A stretch of 64,000 nt of DNA from contig NZ_CP139148.1 of NCBI RefSeq assembly GCF_034058155.1, positions 3,596,001 through 3,660,000 on the forward strand, read 5' to 3'. A program made the translations under genes and the position numbers. This stretch comes from Flavobacterium sp. KACC 22761. GTDB lineage: Bacteria > Bacteroidota > Bacteroidia > Flavobacteriales > Flavobacteriaceae. Below the pieces are notes generated by a model that worked only from the letters and a program-made list of their open reading frames with translations, did no database searches and was not told the DNA's origin. Numbering within the stretch: position 1 is the stretch's first letter; each line of letters opens with the position of its first letter. Below are positions 45,244-52,233 of the stretch, piece after piece.

Positions 45244-45993
45244 ATGAAAATAGGATTAATCGGATTCGGAAAAACTGGAAAATCTGTAGCTTCGATATTG
45301 TTAGAAAACAAGAAATTTTCTTTGGAATGGGTTTTAAGACAAAGCAAAGTTTTGCAACACAGATCTGTTCCTGAATTTTTTGGCATCGAATCAGACGAAC
45401 CCGGATTAATTTATTCCAGTTCAGAAACCAATGCAGAAGAATTATTAGAAAAACATCCTGTAGATGTGATTATTGATTTCTCGTCAAGCGAAGGAATTTA
45501 TGCTTATGGAAAATCTGCCGCTGACCGAAACGTCAAAATTATCTCTGCAATTTCGCATTATAAAGAGAAAGAAGTAAAATTTCTGAAAAAATTGTCTGAG
45601 CGTACGACAGTATTTTGGTCGCCAAATATTACGCTTGGTGTTAATTATTTATTGTTTGCAGCTAAGTTTTTAAAGAAAATTGCCCCTTGGGTTGATATTG
45701 AAGTCAACGAAGAACATTTTAAAGCAAAAGAAGGAACTTCGGGAACCGCGGTAAAAATTGCTGAAGCTTTAGATGTTGAAAAAGAAAGCATAAATTCGGT
45801 GAGAGCGGGTGGAATTGTAGGGAAACATGAAGTCATTTTTGGTTTTCCCTATCAAACGGTAAGATTGATTCACGAATCTATTTCGAGAGAAGCTTTTGGA
45901 AACGGCGTTATTTTTGTAGCCGAGAATCTAAAAGAAAAAGAAAAAGGTTTCTACAATTTTGAGGATATTTTGACGCCTTATTTTGCGGTGTAA
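45244..45993 (+). CDS. dapB: Dihydrodipicolinate reductase-like protein (DapB family)
   Basis: A 249-residue protein starting at the ATG at 45244, which gives the Rossmann motif MKIGLIGFGKTGKS. DapB reduces dihydrodipicolinate with NAD(P)H in lysine and diaminopimelate synthesis. The segment that should read like E-x-HH-x-x-K-x-DAPSGTA is VNEEHFKAKEGTSGTA here. The first catalytic histidine is replaced by glutamate, and DAP by EGT, while the lysine and SGTA are kept. It may be a diverged paralogue with another substrate. The usual neighbours (dapA, lepB) are absent. Confidence 0.75.
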   Translation: MKIGLIGFGKTGKSVASILLENKKFSLEWVLRQSKVLQHRSVPEFFGIESDEPGLIYSSSETNAEELLEKHPVDVIIDFSSSEGIYAYGKSAADRNVKIISAISHYKEKEVKFLKKLSERTTVFWSPNITLGVNYLLFAAKFLKKIAPWVDIEVNEEHFKAKEGTSGTAVKIAEALDVEKESINSVRAGGIVGKHEVIFGFPYQTVRLIHESISREAFGNGVIFVAENLKEKEKGFYNFEDILTPYFAV

Positions 45994-46103
45994 GTTTGTT
46001 TTGTCGCTAAGTCCTGAGGCGCAAAGTCTTTTATTGAAAAAATAATTGGAGTGTGTTTGTTTTCCTGAGCTAAGTTGCAGGATAAGTTCAATGTATATTT
46101 AAT

Positions 46104-46181
46104 CTCGCAAAGACGCAAAGACGCAAAGTTTTAAACTTAAAAATAAGGCTTCGCGACTTTGCGTCTTTGCGTCTTTGCGAG
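46104..46181. repeat. Perfect palindrome of CGCAAAGA units
   Basis: CTCGCAAAGACGCAAAGACG (from 46104) and its complement (to 46181) form perfect 25-base arms with a 28-base loop. Within each arm the unit GCAAAGAC repeats every 8 bases. It separates the convergent DapB-like and sdhB genes. Confidence 0.9.
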
Positions 46182-46193
46182 CAATCCTCTTAT

Positions 46194-46940
46194 TTACTTT
46201 CTAAAAGTCAAAGCCTTCACATATTCTAAATTCATTTTAGCAATTGAAAGCACCGAAATTCCCTGTGGACACTCAATTTCGCAGGCTCTCGTATCCGAGC
46301 AAGCGCCAAAACCTTCTTCATCCATTTGTTTTACCATCGAAACCGCGCGTTTAGGAGCTTCAATTTTTCCTTGTGGCAATAATGCAAGATGCGTGATTTT
46401 GGCACCAACAAACAAAGCGGCACTGGCATTTTTGCATGAGGCAACACAAGCGCCACAACCAATACAGGCAGCAGCATCAAAAGCGGCTTCGGCAGTTTCA
46501 TAAGAAATCGGGATACTATTTGCTTCGGGCGCCTGACCTGTAGAAGCACCTATAAAACCTCCAGATGCAATAATCGAATCAAAAGCTTTGCGATCAATTT
46601 TTAAATCTCTTAAAACAGGAAATGCTTTTGCTCTAAAAGGTTCGATATAAATAGTATCTCCGTCCTTAAAACTGCGCATATGAAGCTGGCATGTTGTGGT
46701 GTTTTTTAAAGGACCATGCGCTCGTCCGTTGATCATTACACCGCATTGCCCGCAAATTCCTTCTCTGCAATCATGATCGAATTCAATTACGCGCTCTCCT
46801 TTTTGAATAAGAGATTCATTCAAAAGATCCAGCATCTCTAGAAACGACATATGTTCTGAAACATTATCTATTTCATAATCTACCATTTCTCCTTTTGAAG
46901 CAACATCAAATTGACGCCATATTTTAAGATAAAGTTTCAT
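46194..46940 (-). CDS. sdhB: Succinate dehydrogenase / fumarate reductase iron-sulfur subunit
   Basis: A 248-residue subunit that passes electrons between the flavoprotein and quinone. The [2Fe-2S] ligands are in CREGICGQCG and TTTCQLH. The two cubane cluster motifs are CIGCGACVASCKN and CSDTRACEIECPQGI. Length and motifs fit the Bacteroidota B-type enzyme. It follows the A subunit after a 98-base gap containing tandem repeats. The cytochrome b subunit expected in this operon is missing. Confidence 0.93.
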   Translation of the reverse strand: MKLYLKIWRQFDVASKGEMVDYEIDNVSEHMSFLEMLDLLNESLIQKGERVIEFDHDCREGICGQCGVMINGRAHGPLKNTTTCQLHMRSFKDGDTIYIEPFRAKAFPVLRDLKIDRKAFDSIIASGGFIGASTGQAPEANSIPISYETAEAAFDAAACIGCGACVASCKNASAALFVGAKITHLALLPQGKIEAPKRAVSMVKQMDEEGFGACSDTRACEIECPQGISVLSIAKMNLEYVKALTFRK

Positions 46941-46964
46941 AGATAATTATTAATTGTTAATTAT

Positions 46965-47006
46965 GAGTTATGAATTATGAGTTATGAATTATGAGTTATG
47001 AATTGT
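46965..47006. repeat. 14-bp tandem repeat, three units
   Basis: Three copies of GAGTTATGAATTAT (last one with one change) lie between sdhA and sdhB. They are followed by an AATTGTTCATT / AATGAACAATT-like inverted stretch. Confidence 0.8.
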
Positions 47007-47038
47007 TCATTAATAATTTACAATTCACAATTCATCAT

Positions 47039-48949
47039 TTATTTATAGCTTCTCACTGCAAGTTCTACTGACTCAAATTTTAGGGGTTCTTTGTGAAGTT
47101 CGGGTTCGTTATTTAGTCCTTTCCATTCCCAAGCCGATACATAACAAAATTCATCGTCGTTGCGTACAGCTTCTCCGTCAGCCGTTTGATATTCTTCTCT
47201 AAAATGAGCACCACAGGATTCTTCACGCTGTAAGGCATCATAACACATTAATTCGGCCAATTCGATATAATCAGCAATTCGGCCGGCTTTTTCGAGTTCA
47301 CTGTTTAAAGTGTTATCTCCAGTAATTCTGAGGTCTTTTTCAAATGAAGCTTTGAGTTCGCGAATTTCGATCAAAGCTTCTTTCAGCTTGTTTCGGCTTC
47401 GTGAAAGACCACATTTCTCGTAAAGAAGGCGTCCAATTTTTTTATGAAAATAATCTGCTGAAAGCGTTCCGTTGGTATGTAAAAAACGGTCCAGCTGTCT
47501 TCGGACTGTTTTTTCGGCTTCTTCAAAAGCGGGATGCGAAATATCTATTTTTTGCGCATTTAATTCTCCAGAAAGATAATTTGGAATTGTATATGGGGCA
47601 ATAAAATAGCCATCAACGCAAGCTTGTAGTAGCGAATTTGCGCCAAGACGATTTGCACCATGATCAGCAAAATTAGCTTCGCCAAGGGCAAACAAACCTG
47701 GAATTGTAGTCATTAATTCATAATCAACCCAAAGTCCACCCATTGTAAAATGTGCCGAAGGCGAAATCAGCATGGGTTCTTTATAAGCATTAATTCCAGT
47801 AATTTTTTCATACATAGCAAAAAGATTACTGTATTTGGCTTCAATGGCATTTTTTCCTTGCGTTTTTATGGCGTCTGAAAAATCAAGATAGATAGCATTT
47901 TTCATTGGCCCAACACCATGTCCCGCATCAATTCTTTCTTTTGCCGCTCTTGATGAAATGTCTCGCGGAGCCAGATTTCCAAATGAAGGATATTTTCGTT
48001 CCAAGTAGTAATCACGTTCTTCTTCTGGAATTGAATTTGGATTTCGGTCGTCAGCAGCCGTTTTTGGAACCCAGATTCTGCCATCATTTCGAAGTGATTC
48101 CGACATTAAAGTAAGTTTTGATTGATTTTCACCATGTTGTGGCAAAGAAGTAGGATGAAACTGAATCCAGCTTACACCGGCCATAAAAGCGCCTTTTTTG
48201 TGTGCACGCCAAATAGCCGAACTGTTGCAGCCCATTGCCAATGTTGAGAGATAATATACTTTTCCGTAGCCACCAGAAGCTAATACAACAGCATCGGCAG
48301 CATGACGTTCTAGTTTTCCAGTTTCAAGGTTTCTTGCAATAATTCCTTTTGCTTTCCCATCAATTACAACTAATTCAAGCATTTCATGACGGGTATATAA
48401 TTTGATTTTCCCTAATGCAGTTTGGCGTTCTAGCGCTTGGTAAGCACCTAATAAAAGCTGTTGTCCGGTTTGTCCGCGTGCATAAAATGTGCGTGAAACC
48501 TGAACGCCACCAAAAGATCTGTTGTTGAGATAACCAGCATATTCTCTTGCAAAAGGCACACCTTGGGCTACAGCATGATCGATCAAAGCTGCCGAACATT
48601 CTGCAAGACGATACACATTTGCCTCACGTGATCTAAAATCACCGCCTTTTATGGTATCATAAAACATTCGGTAAGTGCTGTCGCCATCATTTTTGTAGTT
48701 TTTGGCAGCATTTACACCGCCTTGAGCGGCAACAGAATGGGCTCTTCTGGCAGAATCCTGAAAACAGAAAGATTTGATGTTATAACCTTGTTCTGCTAAT
48801 GAAGCCGCGCAAGAAGCTCCGGCAAGTCCAGTTCCGACGACAATGACGGTCATTTTTTTTCTGTTGGCAGGGTTTACAAGTTTAGCTTTAGCTTTGTAGT
48901 TGCTCCATTTATCGGCAAGAGGTCCTTCGGGTATTTTTGATTCCATCAT
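47039..48949 (-). CDS. sdhA: Succinate dehydrogenase / fumarate reductase flavoprotein subunit
   Basis: A 636-residue flavoprotein that interconverts succinate and fumarate. The FAD-binding motif is [12 protein letters not shown], and the histidine that binds FAD covalently is in [15 protein letters not shown]. Active-site residues appear in [11 protein letters not shown] and [11 protein letters not shown]. The N-terminal [12 protein letters not shown] stretch is shared with Bacteroidota SdhA. No sdhC gene lies upstream: the gap 48950-49189 is empty and the next gene is unrelated. It therefore looks like a second, separate A-B copy. Confidence 0.92.
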   Translation of the reverse strand: MMESKIPEGPLADKWSNYKAKAKLVNPANRKKMTVIVVGTGLAGASCAASLAEQGYNIKSFCFQDSARRAHSVAAQGGVNAAKNYKNDGDSTYRMFYDTIKGGDFRSREANVYRLAECSAALIDHAVAQGVPFAREYAGYLNNRSFGGVQVSRTFYARGQTGQQLLLGAYQALERQTALGKIKLYTRHEMLELVVIDGKAKGIIARNLETGKLERHAADAVVLASGGYGKVYYLSTLAMGCNSSAIWRAHKKGAFMAGVSWIQFHPTSLPQHGENQSKLTLMSESLRNDGRIWVPKTAADDRNPNSIPEEERDYYLERKYPSFGNLAPRDISSRAAKERIDAGHGVGPMKNAIYLDFSDAIKTQGKNAIEAKYSNLFAMYEKITGINAYKEPMLISPSAHFTMGGLWVDYELMTTIPGLFALGEANFADHGANRLGANSLLQACVDGYFIAPYTIPNYLSGELNAQKIDISHPAFEEAEKTVRRQLDRFLHTNGTLSADYFHKKIGRLLYEKCGLSRSRNKLKEALIEIRELKASFEKDLRITGDNTLNSELEKAGRIADYIELAELMCYDALQREESCGAHFREEYQTADGEAVRNDDEFCYVSAWEWKGLNNEPELHKEPLKFESVELAVRSYK

Positions 48950-49129
48950 TTTTACGGTTTAAAATGAATGATACAAAAGTTTAAACAAGAAACGGAATTA
49001 TAAGAAAATCTAATTTACTATAAAAAATCGGTATTTTGTAAATAAAAAACTATTTTTTGCACATTAATAATGTGTCTTTAATTTATGATTTTTCACATGA
49101 CTTGTTGTTAATCAATGGAATAGTAAAAA

Positions 49130-49168
49130 AAACAAACACAACTTAAATTCTTAAGCTGTGTTTGTTTC
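49130..49168 (-). terminator. Terminator-like hairpin
   Basis: AAACAAACACAACTTAA and TTAAGCTGTGTTTGTTT form a long stem with a 4-base loop, just after the stop of the zincin-like gene on the minus strand, with an A/T-rich flank. Confidence 0.7.
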
Positions 49169-49189
49169 AAATGAGATCGATATGGATTA

Positions 49190-50290
49190 TTACTTGATAA
49201 ACTTTTCGACATTTGGAATTTGTTCCAATGATTTTGTGTTTTCTTCTAAAATTTTAAGTGCGGCTTCATTTATTTTCTTTGCTGGAATTGTTTTCCATTT
49301 TTCTAGATCTTTTTCATAATCGTTTTGAAACAGTTCTCGAGATAAATCCCTTATGACACAATAAGCGGCAATCGAATGTCCATTTTGGCTCTCGTAATTT
49401 CCATTATTGATAAAGAATTGTATTCTTTTATACAATCCGTCTTCTGAATAAAGAGCGAGTTCGGTTAATTTTGCCCTGTATTCTAAATCTGCAGAACCAA
49501 CTCCTTTTAATTTTGGAAACAACTTATAATCAGCAAAATGTCGGCCTTCATGACCAATATAACTAATCCTGAATGTTTCAGATTTTAAATCATAGGCTTT
49601 TTTTACACAAAACAGTGCTTCTTGAGTAGCCCATCCTGCAGGATAATAACGTCCTAAAGTGGCATACTCGCTCCATCCTAAAGTGATAAAATCATCCATG
49701 AAATAGATTTTGATAGCGGTTTCCTTTCCGTCATAATTGACTTTATAGATTGTATCTTTTTCTGTTTTCCAAACTAATAAATCGTACAAACCACCAGTTT
49801 TTCCGAATCCAGTAGTATGATATCCTAAATTTGAAATGTATTTTTTTTGATACACATTTATACTGTCTTCGCTGAAAGTCAGTTTTTGTGCAGAAGGAAG
49901 TTTTGTTTTAAGAAAATTGAAGACATTTTTCATAATCAGCGTATCGTTTTTCTTTTCTTTATCTAAGAACGATAAGCGCCAGTAATCGCTGTAGATTTTT
50001 AGTAATTCATCTATTTTGGATTTTCGGGTAGCCAGAAAGTCGCTTTTATCTTCTTTAAATTTAAAACGGTTTTCAAAATCGGTTTTAAATTTTAAGTCTT
50101 TTTTGGATATTTTTTTGGCAGGATCAATTGCTAATAAAGGCAAAGCCTGCTTAGGATTTCCGTCTAATGCAAGCGAATAAATCTTGGTATAATCCAGTTT
50201 TATACTGTCATTTTGAATGGTCTGGGAAGTTATTTTTGAAAATGAAACAAAACTGAAGATAATTAATGTAGCAAATTTTAATGTTCTCAT
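49190..50290 (-). CDS. Exported zincin-like protein of unknown substrate
   Basis: A 366-residue protein with a signal peptide (to about residue 23). The segment SYIGHEGRHFADYKLFP contains HEGRH, a match to the HExxH zinc-protease motif, and a third ligand candidate is the glutamate of ADLEYRAKLTE about 20 residues on. The remainder shows no known protease family. If active it would be a periplasmic or secreted metallopeptidase. A 14-base tandem repeat lies upstream of its start. Confidence 0.55.
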   Translation of the reverse strand: MRTLKFATLIIFSFVSFSKITSQTIQNDSIKLDYTKIYSLALDGNPKQALPLLAIDPAKKISKKDLKFKTDFENRFKFKEDKSDFLATRKSKIDELLKIYSDYWRLSFLDKEKKNDTLIMKNVFNFLKTKLPSAQKLTFSEDSINVYQKKYISNLGYHTTGFGKTGGLYDLLVWKTEKDTIYKVNYDGKETAIKIYFMDDFITLGWSEYATLGRYYPAGWATQEALFCVKKAYDLKSETFRISYIGHEGRHFADYKLFPKLKGVGSADLEYRAKLTELALYSEDGLYKRIQFFINNGNYESQNGHSIAAYCVIRDLSRELFQNDYEKDLEKWKTIPAKKINEAALKILEENTKSLEQIPNVEKFIK

Positions 50291-50372
50291 AGTAAAAAGA
50301 TTAAGTGTATCAGGTTTTTTATCTATAGAGACTTTTTTTTACATTTTGTTACAGTTTCAGTTTATTTATAAG

Positions 50373-50464
50373 TAATTAGTTCTTAGTAATTAGTTCTTAG
50401 TAATTAGTTCTTAGTAATTAGTTCTTAGTAATTAGTTCTTAGTAATTAGTTCTTAGTAATTAGT
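50373..50464. repeat. 14-bp tandem repeat, six full units
   Basis: Six identical head-to-tail copies of TAATTAGTTCTTAG plus an 8-base partial copy, between the zincin-like gene and the hxlR-type gene. Confidence 0.95.
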
Positions 50465-50490
50465 GTTTTAACTTGTGGTCTCTTTTTTAT

Positions 50491-50862
50491 CTACTTTCCA
50501 ATAATTTCTTTTCTATGTAAAGTTCCCCATTCGTTTAGGGCTCCAATAACATTATATAAAGTATGGCTATGCTCAGTTCTTGCATATTCAACTGTTGGTG
50601 GAAAAGTATCATAAACCGTTCTGGTAACTAGTTTGTTCATTTCTAAATCTTTAAGTTCTTTAGAAAGCATTTTATCTGTTATTCCATTTATATCTTTAGA
50701 AATCTCTTTGAATCGTTTTGGTCGGTTTGATAATGCAATCAAAATGGGCAATTTCCATCTGCCACTTAAAACTTCTAACGCGTCTCTTACCGGTAATAAT
50801 GCTGCAAGACACTCTTCTGGTTCACAACCCATTTCTTTAGTTATTTCGGCTTTTGTTTTCAT
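50491..50862 (-). CDS. HxlR-family redox regulator (YodB-like)
   Basis: A 123-residue winged-helix regulator with the HxlR core (LSGRWKLPILIALSNRPKRFKEI, ITDKMLSKELKDLE). Two cysteines near the N-terminus (Cys13 and Cys18, in GCEPEECL) are placed like the redox-sensing cysteine of Bacillus YodB. YodB represses a divergent azoreductase until quinones or diamide oxidise it. The same divergent arrangement with an azoreductase is present here, with two dyad operators between the genes. Confidence 0.9.
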   Translation of the reverse strand: MKTKAEITKEMGCEPEECLAALLPVRDALEVLSGRWKLPILIALSNRPKRFKEISKDINGITDKMLSKELKDLEMNKLVTRTVYDTFPPTVEYARTEHSHTLYNVIGALNEWGTLHRKEIIGK

Positions 50863-50874
50863 ATGTTTTGTTTT

Positions 50875-50914
50875 ACTATCCTCAATGATAGCGCTATCCT
50901 CAAGGATAGTACTA
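50875..50914. promoter_or_regulatory. Tandem dyad operator for the HxlR-type regulator
   Basis: Two adjacent dyads: CTATCCTCAATGATAG (one mismatch) at 50876-50891 and CTATCCTCAAGGATAG (perfect) at 50894-50909. They lie between the hxlR-type start (50862) and its promoter (50927-50957), so a bound regulator would block its own transcript and could also act on the divergent azoreductase gene. Confidence 0.7.
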
Positions 50915-50926
50915 TAAAATGTATAG

Positions 50927-50957
50927 CAAATGTAGATAAGTTTGCATTGTAAACAAA
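50927..50957 (-). promoter_or_regulatory. Promoter of the HxlR-type regulator gene
   Basis: On the minus strand TTTG (50957-50954) is followed after exactly 19 bases by TACATTTG (50934-50927), a complete match to the Bacteroidota TTTG-N19-TAnnTTTG promoter. Transcription would start near 50920. Confidence 0.75.
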
Positions 50958-50972
50958 TTTATACTAAAAATT

Positions 50973-51584
50973 ATGAGCCAGAAAATTCTAAAAATAATAA
51001 CAAGTACAAATGGAGAAAATTCATTTAGTACTAAATTGTCAGATGCGATTATCGAGAAATTGGCATTACTAAATCCTGATAGCCAAATACAAACATTGGA
51101 TTTAACTAAAACACCGTTACCGTATTTGACAGATACTCATATAAGCGCTATTTATGCTCCTGCCGAAACGCATACACCAGAGCAGATTGCCACAATCAAA
51201 TATTCTGATGAAGCGATAAAAAGCTTGTTGGAATCCGATATTATTGTAATTGGCGTTCCTTTATATAACTTTGGGATTCCCGCAGTTTTAAAAGGATGGA
51301 TTGACCAAATTGCTAGAGCTGGAAAAACATTTACTTATGGTACCGAAGGGATAATAGGATTAGTAACCAACAAAAAAGTGTATTTGTCAATAGCATCAGG
51401 ATCTATTTTTTCTGAAGGACCAATGAAAAGCTATGATTTCTCAGAATCGTATTTGCGAACGGTATTTGGCTTTTTAGGAATGACAGATGTTACGACTTTT
51501 AGAGTAGAAGGAACTGCAATTTCAGATTTTGCTGCAAATGCATTGCCGAAAGCGTTGTCTTCTGTTGAAGAATTTGCTTTTTAA
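50973..51584 (+). CDS. azoR: FMN-dependent NADH:azoreductase / quinone reductase
   Basis: A 203-residue flavodoxin-like enzyme that reduces azo compounds and quinones by two electrons, protecting against electrophiles. The FMN-binding motif begins ITSTNGENSFSTKLS, and the family signature PLYNFGIPAVLKGWIDQIARAGKTF is present. SGSIFSEGPM corresponds to the third FMN loop. It is divergent from the HxlR-type gene with two shared dyad operators, which mirrors the Bacillus yodB-azoR1 pair. Confidence 0.92.
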   Translation: MSQKILKIITSTNGENSFSTKLSDAIIEKLALLNPDSQIQTLDLTKTPLPYLTDTHISAIYAPAETHTPEQIATIKYSDEAIKSLLESDIIVIGVPLYNFGIPAVLKGWIDQIARAGKTFTYGTEGIIGLVTNKKVYLSIASGSIFSEGPMKSYDFSESYLRTVFGFLGMTDVTTFRVEGTAISDFAANALPKALSSVEEFAF

Positions 51585-51606
51585 GAAAATCAAAAAAAAA
51601 TCTGCC

Positions 51607-51657
51607 AAATCTGCGAGATCTGCGTGAAAAAAATACTCTCGCAGATCTCGCAGATTT
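51607..51657. repeat. Perfect palindrome CGCAGATCTCGCAGATT
   Basis: Perfect 18-base arms AAATCTGCGAGATCTGCG (51607-51624) and complement (51640-51657), 23 bases after the azoR stop. It belongs to the same family as 35466-35537. Confidence 0.9.
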
Positions 51658-51675
51658 ACTAGATTTTTATAAAGT

Positions 51676-51708
51676 AAACCCGACAGGTTTTTAAAACCTG
51701 TCGGGTTT
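51676..51708. repeat. Perfect palindrome AACCCGACAGGTTTT
   Basis: Perfect 16-base arms AAACCCGACAGGTTTT and complement with a one-base centre. Confidence 0.9.
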
Positions 51709-51725
51709 GTCGTTGAAATGTGATT

Positions 51726-51800
51726 ATTAGATAATGTGCCAATTAGAAAATTATAAACATCAATAAATTATCTAATTATCAAATTGCCACATTATCAAAT
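51726..51800. repeat. AT-rich inverted repeat
   Basis: GATAATGTGCCAATT (51730-51744) and AATTGCCACATTATC (51782-51796) agree at 14 of 15 positions. The related word GATAATTAGATAATTT also occurs at about 35425. Confidence 0.65.
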
Positions 51801-51801
51801 T

Positions 51802-51921
51802 CTACTTATTCATCGCAATATAATCCGAAGGCGACATAGAAAAATGCTTTTGGAAATTTCTACCAAAACTTGTTTGCGATTTATAGCCAACCATTTCAGC
51901 GATTTTAATGAAAGCGCCGTT
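51802..51921 (-). pseudogene. AraC-family regulator, 3'-terminal fragment
   Basis: The minus strand encodes GAFIKIAEMVGYKSQTSFGR then NFQKHFSMSPSDYIAMNK and a stop at 51802-51804. This is the unmistakable end of an AraC second helix-turn-helix. About 39 codons remain; the next codon upstream in frame is a stop (51922-51924) and no further AraC sequence follows. The gene has lost its first roughly 85 percent. Confidence 0.8.
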
Positions 51922-51929
51922 TCACCTAG

Positions 51930-52014
51930 AAAAGCCGGAATGATTTCAATTGAATTTAAAGGAGAAAAATTAGTTGCAAACCCAGAGAGCTTTAATTTTT
52001 TAAACAAAAATTAA
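51930..52014 (+). pseudogene. 3'-terminal fragment of an unidentified gene
   Basis: The plus strand carries about 27 codons (AGMISIEFKGEKLVANPES then FNFLNKN) ending at a TAA (52012-52014), followed by a proper terminator at 52074. Upstream the frame runs antisense through the AraC fragment and is not protein-like. I read it as the tail of a gene whose body was deleted together with the start of the AraC gene. The parent family is not recognised. Confidence 0.45.
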
Positions 52015-52073
52015 ATTTAAAACCTTTATTCAAAAATCATTTTACTTTATTTAGAATAATAGAAATTTCAATG

Positions 52074-52106
52074 AAGCCTGTTTTATTTTAAAGCAGGCTT
52101 TTTTAT
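52074..52106 (+). terminator. Rho-independent terminator
   Basis: Stem AAGCCTG / CAGGCTT (extended by A-T pairs) with a T-run. It follows the gene fragment ending at 52014. Confidence 0.75.
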
Positions 52107-52148
52107 TGATAGTCATTGTTTTATAAGTTTTGGTTTTACATCTTTCAA

Positions 52149-52167
52149 TTATTCTTATTTAGAATAA
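52149..52167. promoter_or_regulatory. Candidate metal-responsive operator before the TonB receptor
   Basis: TTATTCT-TATTT-AGAATAA is a perfect 7-base dyad with a 5-base centre. The right half TTTATTTAGAATAA also appears at about 52047-52060. Size and AT-rich form are compatible with a Fur-type box, which fits a siderophore receptor, but the match is by shape only. Confidence 0.45.
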
Positions 52168-52233
52168 ATAAAAATAATTTGGAAAAACAAGATTTAGAAA
52201 GTACTTTTACCTGCGAATTTAAAACCAGACAAA

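Noticed and set aside
48950..49189. Hidden sdhC gene upstream of sdhA
   Set aside because: The 240-base gap has no open frame with transmembrane helices or heme-ligand histidines; it holds only a hairpin and AT-rich sequence.
50373..50464. Short regular repeats as a possible CRISPR array
   Set aside because: The units are head-to-tail with no unique spacers, and there are no cas genes. The same holds for 9241-9360 and 46965-47006.
51784..52014. A 76-codon plus-strand protein
   Set aside because: Its first half is antisense to a clear AraC C-terminus; only the last roughly 27 codons look like real coding sequence, treated as a gene fragment.
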